DNA from: Ianthella basta
Taxonomy: Eukaryota > Porifera > Demospongiae > Verongiida > Ianthellidae
Length of the DNA stretch: 64,000 nt
Assembly (NCBI GenBank): GCA_964019415.1
Contig: OZ025887.1
Coordinates: 199,501 to 263,500, forward strand
Direction: 5' to 3'
Below, in pieces: positions 11,869 to 33,641 of the stretch; within the stretch, counting starts at the first letter, position 1, and the number at the start of each line of letters is the position of its first letter. Made by a program: the position numbers and the translations under genes. The notes under the pieces are model-generated. The model saw only the letters and a list, made by a program, of their open reading frames with translations. It did not search any database and was not told the DNA's origin.

Positions 11869-12429
11869 ATGACCCTTCTCTTCATCCTACTACTTCTACC
11901 CTTAATCCACCACGCTCTCACCTTGGTCTATATCCAGCAGAGACCGACCAACTGCACTGGGAGGGACACAAACTCTGTGCAGTTCCGTGAACAGCTGGAG
12001 CTGTCTGCCTATGAGCTAGGCAAACTCAACCTTCCAGTACAGCTCACCTTTCAGGCTCTTGAGGAGAGCCTTGAGACTGTTAACACCTCAGGGCGGGAAA
12101 CTCACTACAACCCTTGTCAAAGTCATGGACAAATGGACATCAGCGACACATACTCCAAACATGCCCTCTGTCCATGGACATATGAGTGTGACCACGACCC
12201 CACCCGCTTCCCCGCCTACATTCTACATGCACGATGCAGCACTGAGCTGGAGGAGGTGGCATATGAAAGCTTTGATGTCGAGCACAGGTGTCAATGCCGC
12301 CCACTCACCTTTCCCCTGAAGGTGCTGCGCTTTGTTGGCTGCAGCCCAGACACAGGCATGGAGCAGTGGGAGATGGCAGAGCAGACAGTGAATGTGGGGT
12401 GCAGATGTGAACAGATCAGCGCTTTCTGA
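11869..12429 (+). CDS. IL-17-like secreted cytokine, paralogue 2
   Basis: A single exon of 186 codons. An upstream in-frame ATG exists at 11830, but the ATG at 11869 starts directly on a strong signal peptide (TLLFILLLLPLIHHALT) and is preferred. The C-terminal half carries the IL-17 signature: CPWTYECDHDPTRFPAYILHARC matches the SPWN...DPERYPSVIWEAKC block of IL-17A including the conserved Trp. It is followed by CQCRPL, LKVLRFVGC, and VNVGCRC near the end. Sequons NCT and NTS are present. Of the four paralogues it most clearly keeps the Pro-Trp motif. A 27-bp minisatellite starts about 200 bp after the stop. It is secreted and probably dimeric; the receptor is unknown. Confidence 0.92.
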   Translation: MTLLFILLLLPLIHHALTLVYIQQRPTNCTGRDTNSVQFREQLELSAYELGKLNLPVQLTFQALEESLETVNTSGRETHYNPCQSHGQMDISDTYSKHALCPWTYECDHDPTRFPAYILHARCSTELEEVAYESFDVEHRCQCRPLTFPLKVLRFVGCSPDTGMEQWEMAEQTVNVGCRCEQISAF

Positions 12430-12628
12430 GAACTCCAATACTTTGTTTATACAATTTGATTTGATACATGATTTTTACATTATACTTTAATATATATTAT
12501 ATACTTTATATGTAGTAAATGATCTATTCACTGCATCCATGATTGTGCAGAGTTTATATAGTGCAGCCAATTCGATGGATACAGTCGAGAAGAAGAGTGC
12601 ATGCACATATGATGTGCATAACACATGT

Positions 12629-13092
12629 CCACTGACATTTGATGGACTGTGTCTGCCACTGACATTTGATGGACTGCGTCTGCCACTGACATTTGATGGA
12701 CTGCGTCTGCCACTGACATTTGATGGACTGCGTCTGCCACTGACATTTGATGGACTGCGTCTGCCACTGACATTTGATGGACTGCGTCTGCCACTGACAT
12801 TTGATGGACTGCGTCTGCCACTGACATTTGATGGACTGCGTCTGCCACTGACATTTGATGGACTGCGTCTGCCACTGACATTTGATGGACTGCGTCTGCC
12901 ACTGACATTTGATGGACTGCGTCTGCCACTGACATTTGATGGACTGCGTCTGCCACTGACATTTGATGGACTGCGTCTGCCACTGACATTTGATGGACTG
13001 CGTCTGCCACTGACATTTGATGGACTGCGTCTGCCACTGACATTTGATGGACTGCGTCTGCCACTGACATTTGATGGACTGTGTCTGCCACT
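12629..13092. repeat. 27-bp minisatellite, about 17 copies, nearly perfect
   Basis: The unit ccactgacatttgatggact plus gcgtctg is repeated with almost no variation. The first and last units share the variant ctgtgtctg. All six frames stay largely open because the unit is 9 codons long; this is not evidence of a protein. Confidence 0.97.
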
Positions 13093-13334
13093 CACATCTC
13101 ACCACACACTGAAGTGTTCCCTTTCAATTGCAAGCACTCACCTCATTAAACACACATGGACACATATGACTTCTCCAAGTGCCCCAACAGATAACTCATC
13201 AGTGTGACATGACTTCCAGTGAGAAAACCACCACACAGCATAGCAGCATAACTATGGCTTGCCACACCCAGATATGAACACAACACATAGCCCAATCAAG
13301 TGGCAAGTTCCAATACATCACACACACATGTTGT

Positions 13335-13505
13335 AAGGTTCACCGAGCATGTTGTGGGATTCACCGAGCATGTTGTGGGATTCACCGAGCATGTTGTGGG
13401 ATTCACCGAGCATGTTGTGGGGTTCACCGAGCATGTTGTGGGGTTCACCAAGCATGTTGTGGGGTTCATCGAGCATGTTGTGGGGTTCACTGGGCATGTT
13501 GTGGG
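13335..13505. repeat. 21-bp minisatellite, about 8 copies
   Basis: The unit gttcaccgagcatgttgtgg plus g shows several single-base variants. Confidence 0.92.
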
Positions 13506-14322
13506 GTAAACGGGAGCAGGGCAGACCTTCCAGCCACACTGCACTCCTTTATAAGTGGGGGATGCACTTCTGCAGTCACACTGCTGCTAACATGACATCT
13601 GATAATTGGTAGACATTCATGCTATGGCAGTGACCTGTCACCCCTCCAAGTACACCTGTGCTTATTACGTCACAAGTTGCTGTAGTTAGTCCAGAAGTTG
13701 GACTGCATGACTCAGTAGTGAGCATAAGTGAGGGGAGGGGCAGGGGGAGGGGCAGGGAAAGGAGCAGGGGGAGGGGGAGGGTTTGCTGAGAGTAGTGTGC
13801 ATGTGGGAGGGGGGAGGAGAGGGGGAGGGGAGGGGGAGGGTGGAGGGAGGAGTTGCTATTCGTAGTGTACATGTGGGAGGAGCATGGAAGGGGAGTAGTA
13901 GCTGGGATGACTGTCAGTAATGCGTGTCCATATGCAGTTGAATATGAAACTGGAAAGTGGAAATGTACGTATTGCTGCCATCAATGACATATGACATCAT
14001 TATCTTCAATATTCATATTCAAATGGATTGGTGTGAGATAATGCATGTTGGCCTGGCATGATGCAACATCAGTGAAGCCTGTAGAGGGCACTATAGGACA
14101 CTATATAGCATTCCATAAACACTGAGGTGCTGTAAACAATTGATGCTGTTACTATATTTAGATGTAGAACTATGAATATTGAAAGCAGTGGTAGGGGTGC
14201 TGGCAGTGGTTAACTCAAACATACACTGCCAAAAATAGCACAGCTCAAATAAGGAGAATTGAATATGCTTTGCTTTCAAACAGATTCAGTGTCCATACCA
14301 TGAATATAGTATGGGCTCATAC
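13506..14322. other. Intergenic; purine-rich block
   Basis: Positions about 13728-13855 are a ggggagggg-type purine-rich stretch. The remainder is AT-richer unique DNA without a recognisable gene. Confidence 0.5.
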
Positions 14323-14390
<68 letters not shown>

Positions 14391-14402
14391 TGTGTGTGTG
14401 TG
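14323..14402. repeat. (TG)n microsatellite
   Basis: About 35 TG units with one interruption (gcttgtg). Confidence 0.95.
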
Positions 14403-14507
14403 CTATGCTTGCCTTGTCACAAAAGCCACCAGGCAGCCATGTGTACACAGGCTTGTACTGTACATGTGTGTGTCACTATGCAACCACCAGACATCTCACC
14501 CAGTGGC

Positions 14508-14995
14508 CACCTCCTCTCACACAGTGGCTGCCTCCCTCCCCCAGTGGCCACCTCCCCTCGCCCAGTGGCCACCTCCCCTCGCCCAGTGGCTGCCTCCCCT
14601 CACCCAGTGGCTGCCTCCCCTCGCCCAGTGGCTGCCTCCCCTCCCCCAGTGGTCGCCTCCCCTCGCCCAGTGGCTGCCTCCCCTTCCTCAGTGGCTGCCT
14701 CCCCTCCCTCAGTAGCCACCTCCCCTCACCCAGTGGCTGCCTCCCCTTGCCCAGTGGTCACCTCCCCTCGCCCAGTGGCCACCTCCCCTCCCTCAGTGGC
14801 TGCCTCCCCTCCCCCAGTGGTCGCCTCCCCTCCCCCAGTGGCCGCCTCTTCTCCCCCAGTGGCCGCCTCCCCTCCCCCAGTGGCCGCCTCCCCTCGCCCA
14901 GTGGCCACCTCCCCTCGCCCAGTGGCCGCCTCCCCTCGCCCAGTGGCCGCCTCTTCTCCCCCAGTGGCCGCCTCCCCTCGCCCAGTGGCCGCCCA
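14508..14995. repeat. 21-bp G/C-rich minisatellite, about 23 copies
   Basis: The unit cagtggccgcctcccctcgc plus c has many C/T variants. The 7-residue frames it opens on both strands are not coding evidence. Confidence 0.95.
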
Positions 14996-15206
14996 TTATT
15001 GCCCGGTGATGTAAGCAAGCCAATCTTTCAATTCCCAATGTCCTAATATGGAAATTACATCACAGGTGAAAATAAAGGGAAAAGGTTTCAATAGGTGCAA
15101 ATTGGGAAATGAATTTGAGGTGATAGAGGGCACAATCAGACCAAATTCCCCAACGCTGTACATCCCCTTTGTATGGTAGCAAGCCAGTGATTTCTTCCTG
15201 TCTTGG

Positions 15207-15214
15207 TATAAAAG
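15207..15214 (+). promoter_or_regulatory. TATA box of IL-17-like gene 3
   Basis: TATAAAAG lies 102 bp before the ATG at 15309. Confidence 0.7.
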
Positions 15215-15308
15215 CAGGCGACTCCACTTCTCCTGCAGCAATCAGGTGATAAATCAATTGAACAAAACACCAGCAAGCTACCTCAGTGCAGCAAGCCTTT
15301 CCAGCATC

Positions 15309-15863
15309 ATGTCACTTCCTCTACTGCCGACTGTGGCCCTCGTAGCTGTTGTGTCCATCGCTATCATCCAAGCAGCCCCAGTGCAGACCATCGACCGACC
15401 AGCCTACTGCCCTGGAGTAACTGCCAACAACAAAAGCTACATATTGCAGCTTGCAGTGTCTTCTGTGTTGCATGGCAGTGTGACACTGCCAGTAAACCTG
15501 ACCTACGACGACTTCTCCACCACCCAGAGAAAACTCCTGCAGGCAACTGCAGAGACGGATTACACAAAGTGCCTTCAAGCCTTATCTCCTATAACACTCC
15601 CACAGTCCAACCTGGGTGTGTGCAGTGTACAGTATCAGTGTGACTACGATGCAGCCCGCTTCCCTCCCTACATTCACCATGTTGTCTGCAAGGGAGAGGA
15701 GGTCAACTACGCTAAGTCTGGTGATCACAGGGGACAGTGCCAGTGCCATTCGATCTACCGTCCCCTCACAGTGCTGAGGTTTGTGGGCTGTGACCCTTAC
15801 GAGCAGTGGAGAATGGAGGAGCAAGTAGTCAGCGTTGGCTGCAGCTGTGTGAACATATCGTGA
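15309..15863 (+). CDS. IL-17-like secreted cytokine, paralogue 3
   Basis: A single exon of 184 codons. The signal peptide (LLPTVALVAVVSIAIIQA) is almost the same as in paralogue 1, as are the first part of the mature chain (RPAYCPGVTANN) and the last 40 residues (SIYRPLTVLRFVGCDPYEQW through VGCSCVN). The middle third, between the NLTYDD sequon region and the CDYDAARFPPYIHHVVC block, has diverged most. Key IL-17-fold cysteines are present (CDYD, VVC, CQC, VGC, GCSC). The pattern, with a matching leader, points to a recent local duplication with paralogue 1. The ATG at 15309 was chosen because it matches paralogue 1. AATAAA lies at 16008. Confidence 0.9.
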   Translation: MSLPLLPTVALVAVVSIAIIQAAPVQTIDRPAYCPGVTANNKSYILQLAVSSVLHGSVTLPVNLTYDDFSTTQRKLLQATAETDYTKCLQALSPITLPQSNLGVCSVQYQCDYDAARFPPYIHHVVCKGEEVNYAKSGDHRGQCQCHSIYRPLTVLRFVGCDPYEQWRMEEQVVSVGCSCVNIS

Positions 15864-16007
15864 ACGGCACCTCACCATCACTTACGAGCCCTGGATCACT
15901 TTTAGCAATTTGAACCCCCTAGACATCACTTGTGTATTATAAACTTACACACCAATAGACTGGGTTTTTAGACATTTCAGCACTTTGCACTTTTTACAAT
16001 TACTGTA

Positions 16008-16013
16008 AATAAA
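16008..16013 (+). terminator. Polyadenylation signal of IL-17-like gene 3
   Basis: AATAAA lies 145 bp after the stop codon in AT-rich sequence. Confidence 0.55.
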
Positions 16014-16144
16014 AGTAATGACTGCTCAAATGAGCATTCTTGAGCTGACATGTTTCCTTGCTCAGTTGTGAATGAATGGATCAACACACACTGCCACATA
16101 CAAATGGTTGCACGTGACACATATAACTCCACTTCATGCACTAC

Positions 16145-17737
16145 TGTACTGCACTCATCCACTCCACTCCACACTACACCACACCACTCCAGTGGTGCTG
16201 CACACATCATCCACTCCACACTACACCACACCACTCCAGTGGTGCTGCACTCATCCACTCCACTCCACACTACACCACACCACTCCAGTGGTGCTGCACA
16301 CATCCACTCCACTCCACACTACACCACACCACTCCAGTGGTGCTGCACTAATCCACTCCACTCCACACTACACCACACCACTCCAGTGGTGCTGCACTCA
16401 TCCACTCCACTCCACACTACACCACACCACTCCAGTGGTGCTGCACACATCATCCACTCCACACTACACCACACCACTCCAGTGGTGCTGCACACATCAT
16501 CCACTCCACTCCACACCACACCACTCCAGTGGTGCTGCACTCATCCACTCCACTCCACACCACACCACACCACTCCAGTGGTGCTGCACACATCATCCAC
16601 TCCACACCACACCACACCACTCCAGTGGTGCTGCACTCATCCACTCCACTCCACACCACACCACACCACTCCAGTGGTGCTGCACACATCATCCACTCCA
16701 CACTACACCACACCACTCCAGTGGTGCTGCACTCATCCACTCCACTCCACACCACACCACTCCAGTGGTGCTGCACTCATCCACTCCACTCCACACCACA
16801 CCACACCACTCCAGTGGTGCTGCACTCATCCACTCCACTCCACACTACACCACACCACTCCAGTGGTGCTGCACACATCATCCACTCCACACTACACCAC
16901 ACCACTCCAGTGGTGCTGCACTCATCCACTCCACTCCACACTACACCACACCACTCCAGTGGTGCTGCACTCATCCACTCCACTCCACACTACACCACAC
17001 CACTCCAGTGGTGCTGCACACATCATCCACTCCACACTACACCACACCACTCCAGTGGTGCTGCACTCATCCACTCCACTCCACACCACACCACTCCAGT
17101 GGTGCTGCACTCATCCACTCCACTCCACACTACACCACACCACTCCAGTGGTGCTGCACACATCCACTCCACTCCACACTACACCACACCACTCCAGTGG
17201 TGCTGCACACATCATCCACTCCACACTACACCACACCACTCCAGTGGTGCTGCACTCATCCACTCCACTCCACACTACACCACACCACTCCAGTGGTGCT
17301 GCACTCATCCACTCCACTCCACACTACACCACTCCAGTGGTGCTGCACTCATCCACTCCACACTACACCACACCACTCCAGTGGTGCTGCACACATCATC
17401 CACTCCACACTACACCACACCACTCCAGTGGTGCTGCACTCATCCACTCCACTCCACACCACACCACACCACTCCAGTGGTGCTGCACACATCATCCACT
17501 CCACTCCACACCACACCATTCCAGTGGTGCTGCACACATCCACTCCACACTACACCACACCACTCCAGTGGTGCTGCACTCATCATCCACTCCACACTAC
17601 ACCACACCACTCCAGTGGTGCTGCACACATCATCCACTCCACTCCACACTACACCACACCACTCCAGTGGTGCTGCACACATCATCCACTCCACACTACA
17701 CCACACCACTCCAGTGGTGCTGCACACATCCATGCCA
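16145..17737. repeat. Minisatellite of 44-49 bp units, about 34 copies
   Basis: Units combine (tccactccacactacacc), acaccactccagtggtgctg and cac(ac/t)atca blocks. Length varies by loss or gain of ccact, cacac and atc pieces, giving interleaved unit classes (tgcactcatcc against tgcacacatcatcc). Every unit contains the short palindrome ccact-cc-agtgg. The array leaves frames open for up to about 590 codons, which is an effect of the repeat. Confidence 0.96.
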
Positions 17738-18089
17738 CACCTTTGGAACTAGTGACCCACACAACTTCCTACAGTAGTCAGCTCATTATCATTGCACTTT
17801 TGAGATACAGTGGAACGTGTCTAAGACAGCCACCTGTGGGCCAGTTCTAACTGACCTTTATAGAGAGATGGTTGCTCTACAGAGGTAGATTGCAATGCTT
17901 TAGTGCCGTTTGGGGCCAGGGAGGCTGGCTGTTTTAGAGAGCTGGCTGCCTAACACAGTGGCCATATTCAACAGGGTCTGTACTCCATACAGTAAATGCC
18001 CCTTTAGGACTACCATAGACCCTACAAGGCACACCAGCTCCAGCACTGTATAGGCAGTAGGTTCCAGCTACGTACCACCGCCATTCACT
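17738..18089. other. Intergenic, nothing recognised
   Basis: Unique sequence without a supported gene between two arrays. Confidence 0.5.
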
Positions 18090-18480
18090 AGTAACCATCA
18101 TCCACTAGTAACCATCATCCACTAGTAACCATCATCCACTAGTAACCATCATCCACTAGTAACCATCATCCACTAGTAACCATCATCTGCTAGTATCCAT
18201 CATCCACTAGCAACCATCATCCGCTAGTAGCCATCATCCACTAGTAACCATCATCCACTAGTAACCATCATCTGCTAGTATCCATCATCTGCTAGTATCC
18301 ATCATCCACTAGCAACCATCATCCGCTAGTATCCATCATCCACTAGTAACCATCATCTGCTAGTATCCATCATCTGCTAGTATCCATCATCCACTAGCAA
18401 CCATCATCCGCTAGTATCCATCATCCACTAGTAACCATCATCCACTAGTATCATCCACTAGCATCGAGCATCCTCTAGTA
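18090..18480. repeat. 17-bp minisatellite
   Basis: About 22 units of ccactagtaaccatcat, with variants tgctagtatccatcat and cgctagtag. Confidence 0.93.
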
Positions 18481-18693
18481 ACCGTCATCCACAATAGAGA
18501 AACTGTCATCATTGAGTAGAATCTATCATGATCCACTAGCACCTATCATGTCCAACTAGTAACCATCATTGCCCACTAGTTGCCATCATTGTCCACAGAC
18601 ACCACCACCATTTTGTATGCTTCCATCATCACTTCAGTAGTATATACAGTGCTGCCCAACCAATGCCACTCCAGTTTGTATACTCTCACAAAT

Positions 18694-30669
<11,976 letters not shown>

Positions 30670-31437
30670 GTTGAGGCTAATCACCAGGGATGATCAGGCA
30701 GCCATTTTCTCGGCCACCATACAAATTACGCAACACTTTTTGTGTGCAAAATGTCCTCCGCTTCGCCTATTAATATTCATACAGTCCGACAGCAATATCA
30801 TCGCTAAAAACATTTAATTATTCATTAACTATATTGTACTGTATAGCTAGCAACTATAATGTATATAAGAAGTGCATGTACTAGCATGCTCACCACTGAG
30901 GTGGCCTGGCTCTTGAAGGACGTGTTTTCAACTAGACCAGCCCCTCCAGCAATGTATGGCGCAATTTGATACAAATGAGCTGTGCGCCCATTCCCTTATA
31001 CCTACTTTATATTCGTGTGTTTGTCTGCTCTGCTCACAATGCCAGTAGCAACCCACCCTCTCAAGTGGTCCATGGAGATGACATAGTCTGTAAACACAAC
31101 CAGGAATAGCTGTGCATTGGAAGACATTCACTTCATTCTTAATTTAGACTGCAGAGTGAATGTTTACACACAAAGACTGTGATTTTTAACACTTTGTGGG
31201 CCAAGGATTGTCAAACTTCAATTAGTCCATGTATACATCACCCAATGCATGCTAGAAATGGCAATTAATGCTAAATCATAACAATATCATGAACTAATTT
31301 TGCTTCAGTATTTGTGGAATGTATACACCAGCTAGAGGTGATTAACATGCATAAATTATGTAGAATGATGCCAAATATAGTGGATTACACCTGTGAGATG
31401 AGTAATTTGACACTCTTTCAAAGGAACTAACTCGCAG
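30670..31437. other. Intergenic between divergent COG2 and IL-17-like gene 4
   Basis: An AT-rich interval of about 0.77 kb between the COG2 start (-) and the TATA box at 31438 (+). It must hold the COG2 promoter. No TATA box is evident close to the COG2 ATG. Confidence 0.5.
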
Positions 31438-31445
31438 TATAAAGG
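31438..31445 (+). promoter_or_regulatory. TATA box of IL-17-like gene 4
   Basis: TATAAAGG lies 160 bp before the ATG at 31598. The leader is rich in gtgacaacagtgataag-type short repeats. Confidence 0.6.
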
Positions 31446-31597
31446 GGCAATGAGTTATGAGCAAACAACCAACTTGCAACGGTGACAAGCAGCAGTGATT
31501 AAGTGACAACAGTGATAAGACTAGTGACAACAGTGACAGTAGTGACAACAGAGAAGTTAGCAATATCAGTGATATTTGTGCTAATAGTGCTAGAGAG

Positions 31598-32200
31598 ATG
31601 GGAATGTACTGGATCCTTCAAGTGCTAGCAGTGCAGGTGCTTGTCCTGCACCAGAGCTCCTCTGCACCAGTCCAGGCCTCTGCTCTGGACTGTGCTGGAG
31701 CACAACGGCCAGTGCAGAACTGCAGCAGTATTGCCACAGACCACACCACACTTGCCTGGAAACTGTTCAAGTCCTCAGTAAATCTCACCAACTTCACCCT
31801 CCCTGTTGGCGTCCATCACGAGAGCAGGGCAGTATCTTGGAGCAAGCACAGACGTGTGCAGGATGGTGGAGACAGTGCTTACAACATCCCAGACTACACC
31901 ACCTGCTCCAACACAGGAGAACCCTGGTCCCCAGTCACCAGAATCTCAAGCAACAGCAGATCACTTTGTCGGTGGACCTATGAATGTGATTTCGATGCTG
32001 GCCGAGTGCCTGCCTACCTCCACCAGGCTAAGTGCAGCAGAGAGCCGGTCTGGGTTGGTGCTCAGAAGTACAAGTGCACACCCATCCCCACATCCATCAA
32101 GGTCCTAAAGCTCAGTGGATGCAGTGAAGGGTCAGACATCGAGGAGTGGAAACTGGAAGACTATGTCATTAGCACAGGCTGTGCACCTATTCTGGTGTAA
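31598..32200 (+). CDS. IL-17-like secreted cytokine, paralogue 4
   Basis: A single exon of 200 codons; a second ATG lies two codons in. The signal peptide is about residues 1-24 (ILQVLAVQVLVLHQSSSA). The N-terminal half has the LDCAG...QNC pair and several sequons (NCS, NLT, NFT). The fold block is LCRWTYECDFDAGRVPAYLH followed by QAKC, keeping the Trp and the Pro-Ala-Tyr of paralogue 2. It then reads YKCTPIPTSIKVLKLSGC, and ends with VISTGCAPILV. Here the CQC pair of the other paralogues is reduced to a single Cys and the terminal GCxC motif is GCAP, so at least two of the cysteines found in paralogues 1-3 are missing. It is the most divergent member and is separated from the others by COG2. 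Confidence 0.85.
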   Translation: MGMYWILQVLAVQVLVLHQSSSAPVQASALDCAGAQRPVQNCSSIATDHTTLAWKLFKSSVNLTNFTLPVGVHHESRAVSWSKHRRVQDGGDSAYNIPDYTTCSNTGEPWSPVTRISSNSRSLCRWTYECDFDAGRVPAYLHQAKCSREPVWVGAQKYKCTPIPTSIKVLKLSGCSEGSDIEEWKLEDYVISTGCAPILV

Positions 32201-32744
32201 TGAAACTGGACAATCTAGAGACGTTTTCAAAGTTACATTCTGCATGCCATTTTTAACAGTTAGTTTTGTCTTTCACATTATTCAAGATAATTATACATCT
32301 ACTCCTTGTTGTAATAGAGGTGACCTGGTCATGGTAACAGATAAGTGGTATGTGCAGCAGATGTGTGTGGACTTAGAGACAGTCTATCTAGGGCAGCAGG
32401 GGCTGGCCTTGGGTGCATGGCTCTGAAGGACGGACACATGTGGAGAGCTATTGAATACACCTTATAACATATTGTGCAAGAGAATGCCTGCATGGGGAAG
32501 ACAGTGACAGAAGCAAGGATAGGCTGTATGTACAATGTGTGGTCTCACATGTGGTCAGTTCACGAGCACAGTTGGATGTAATGTTAACAGATGGTGCAGG
32601 TGGTGGTGTTGGTGGATGAGATGCACACAGAGGGTGGGATGATATCACCAATGGCATTACGAATGACCTGAGCAATTGGGTGTTCAGGGCTGCGAAAGAT
32701 AGAATTGTCAAAAGCCCCCATATCGGAGAGTTGTTGCACTAGAG

Positions 32745-33080
32745 AAAGTGCTACCTACTTTGACATACTGTACGGCTGTGAGACATGGCTCTACCCTACC
32801 AGGTGAGGGCGTAACGAATGGTGTCGACACTGGAAAAATATTGGATCTTAGGACAGGATAAGGGGCATGCAAGAGAGAATTTGGGTTGGAGCAAGAAACA
32901 GCAGCAGAGAAGGAAGCAAGTTAGAGTGGAACACCAGCTGAGCAACAAAGATGTCCATGATTCTGGTCGAAGCCTTTCAAAGTGCTCAGTCCGAGGCACA
33001 CTTTACTGCAGTGTGCTGTCTCTGAGAGTCACACAGACCAAGAAGTACCATAGTGAAGTTAACAGCCAGACGTAGCACTC
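32745..33080 (+). mobile_element. Decayed fragment of a non-LTR retrotransposon ORF (tentative)
   Basis: One frame reads ILYGCETWLY, a motif typical of the region after the reverse transcriptase of RTE/CR1-like non-LTR elements. A shifted frame about 170 bp further on reads VRVEHQLSNKDVHDSGRSLS, similar to the conserved 'IRWxDHVSNKEVLxRAG' stretch that follows it in such elements. Several frameshifts and stops separate the two. No element ends were seen. Only weak similarity from memory supports this. Confidence 0.4.
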
Positions 33081-33439
33081 TGGTGAGGCCATGGGATGCA
33101 GCCCACTGTGCTGTGGTGGAGAGACTGCAAGGCAATAAACGTTGCTAAACTAATGGCCACAGTGAACCACCCATCTCAGTAGTACTGATTAATTCTCAGC
33201 GTGTTTATGGAGACCTCTAGCTCACATGGGAGAACCCCTCATGCACGATAGCAAACTGATAATTATATTCATAAAATATTCCACCACCTCATGCTTTGAT
33301 ATATATAGAGATAGTACACCAACAACATTAATGGACTTTCTCATGGTACACACATTTGACTCTGTTCATTGTCATGGGTTACTGTAAAATGCTTCTGATT
33401 GGATGAGTTGACAACAGAAGAGTTAATGATGCAGCTCAC

Positions 33440-33441
<2 letters not shown>
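33081..33441. other. Intergenic, nothing recognised
   Basis: Unique AT-rich sequence before the (CA)n tract that begins at about 33441. Confidence 0.45.
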
Positions 33442-33477
<36 letters not shown>

Positions 33478-33485
33478 CGCACGCA

Positions 33486-33562
<77 letters not shown>

Positions 33563-33563
33563 G
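33441..33563. repeat. (CA)n with internal (CG CA) block
   Basis: (CA)n, then about nine cgca units, then (CA)n, lying just beyond the MRPS23 stop. Confidence 0.95.
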
Positions 33564-33641
33564 TATACACACAGAAGCACATCTACACCACATGAGGAGC
33601 TGCTACGTGAGTCCCGCCCACCGAGATGCCCCCACCTCCAA

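Noticed and set aside
12487..13207. Open frames of up to 222 codons with a 9-residue period
   Set aside because: Unit length divisible by three keeps every frame open; frames on both strands are equally long.
16050..17850. Open frames of 575 and 592 codons on the + strand
   Set aside because: They arise only from a tandem repeat that lacks stops in several frames on both strands. The composition is a simple short-period repeat with no start context or splice support.
32448..32711. Possible extra gene on the - strand after IL-17-like gene 4
   Set aside because: The frame is low-complexity and has no splice or family support.
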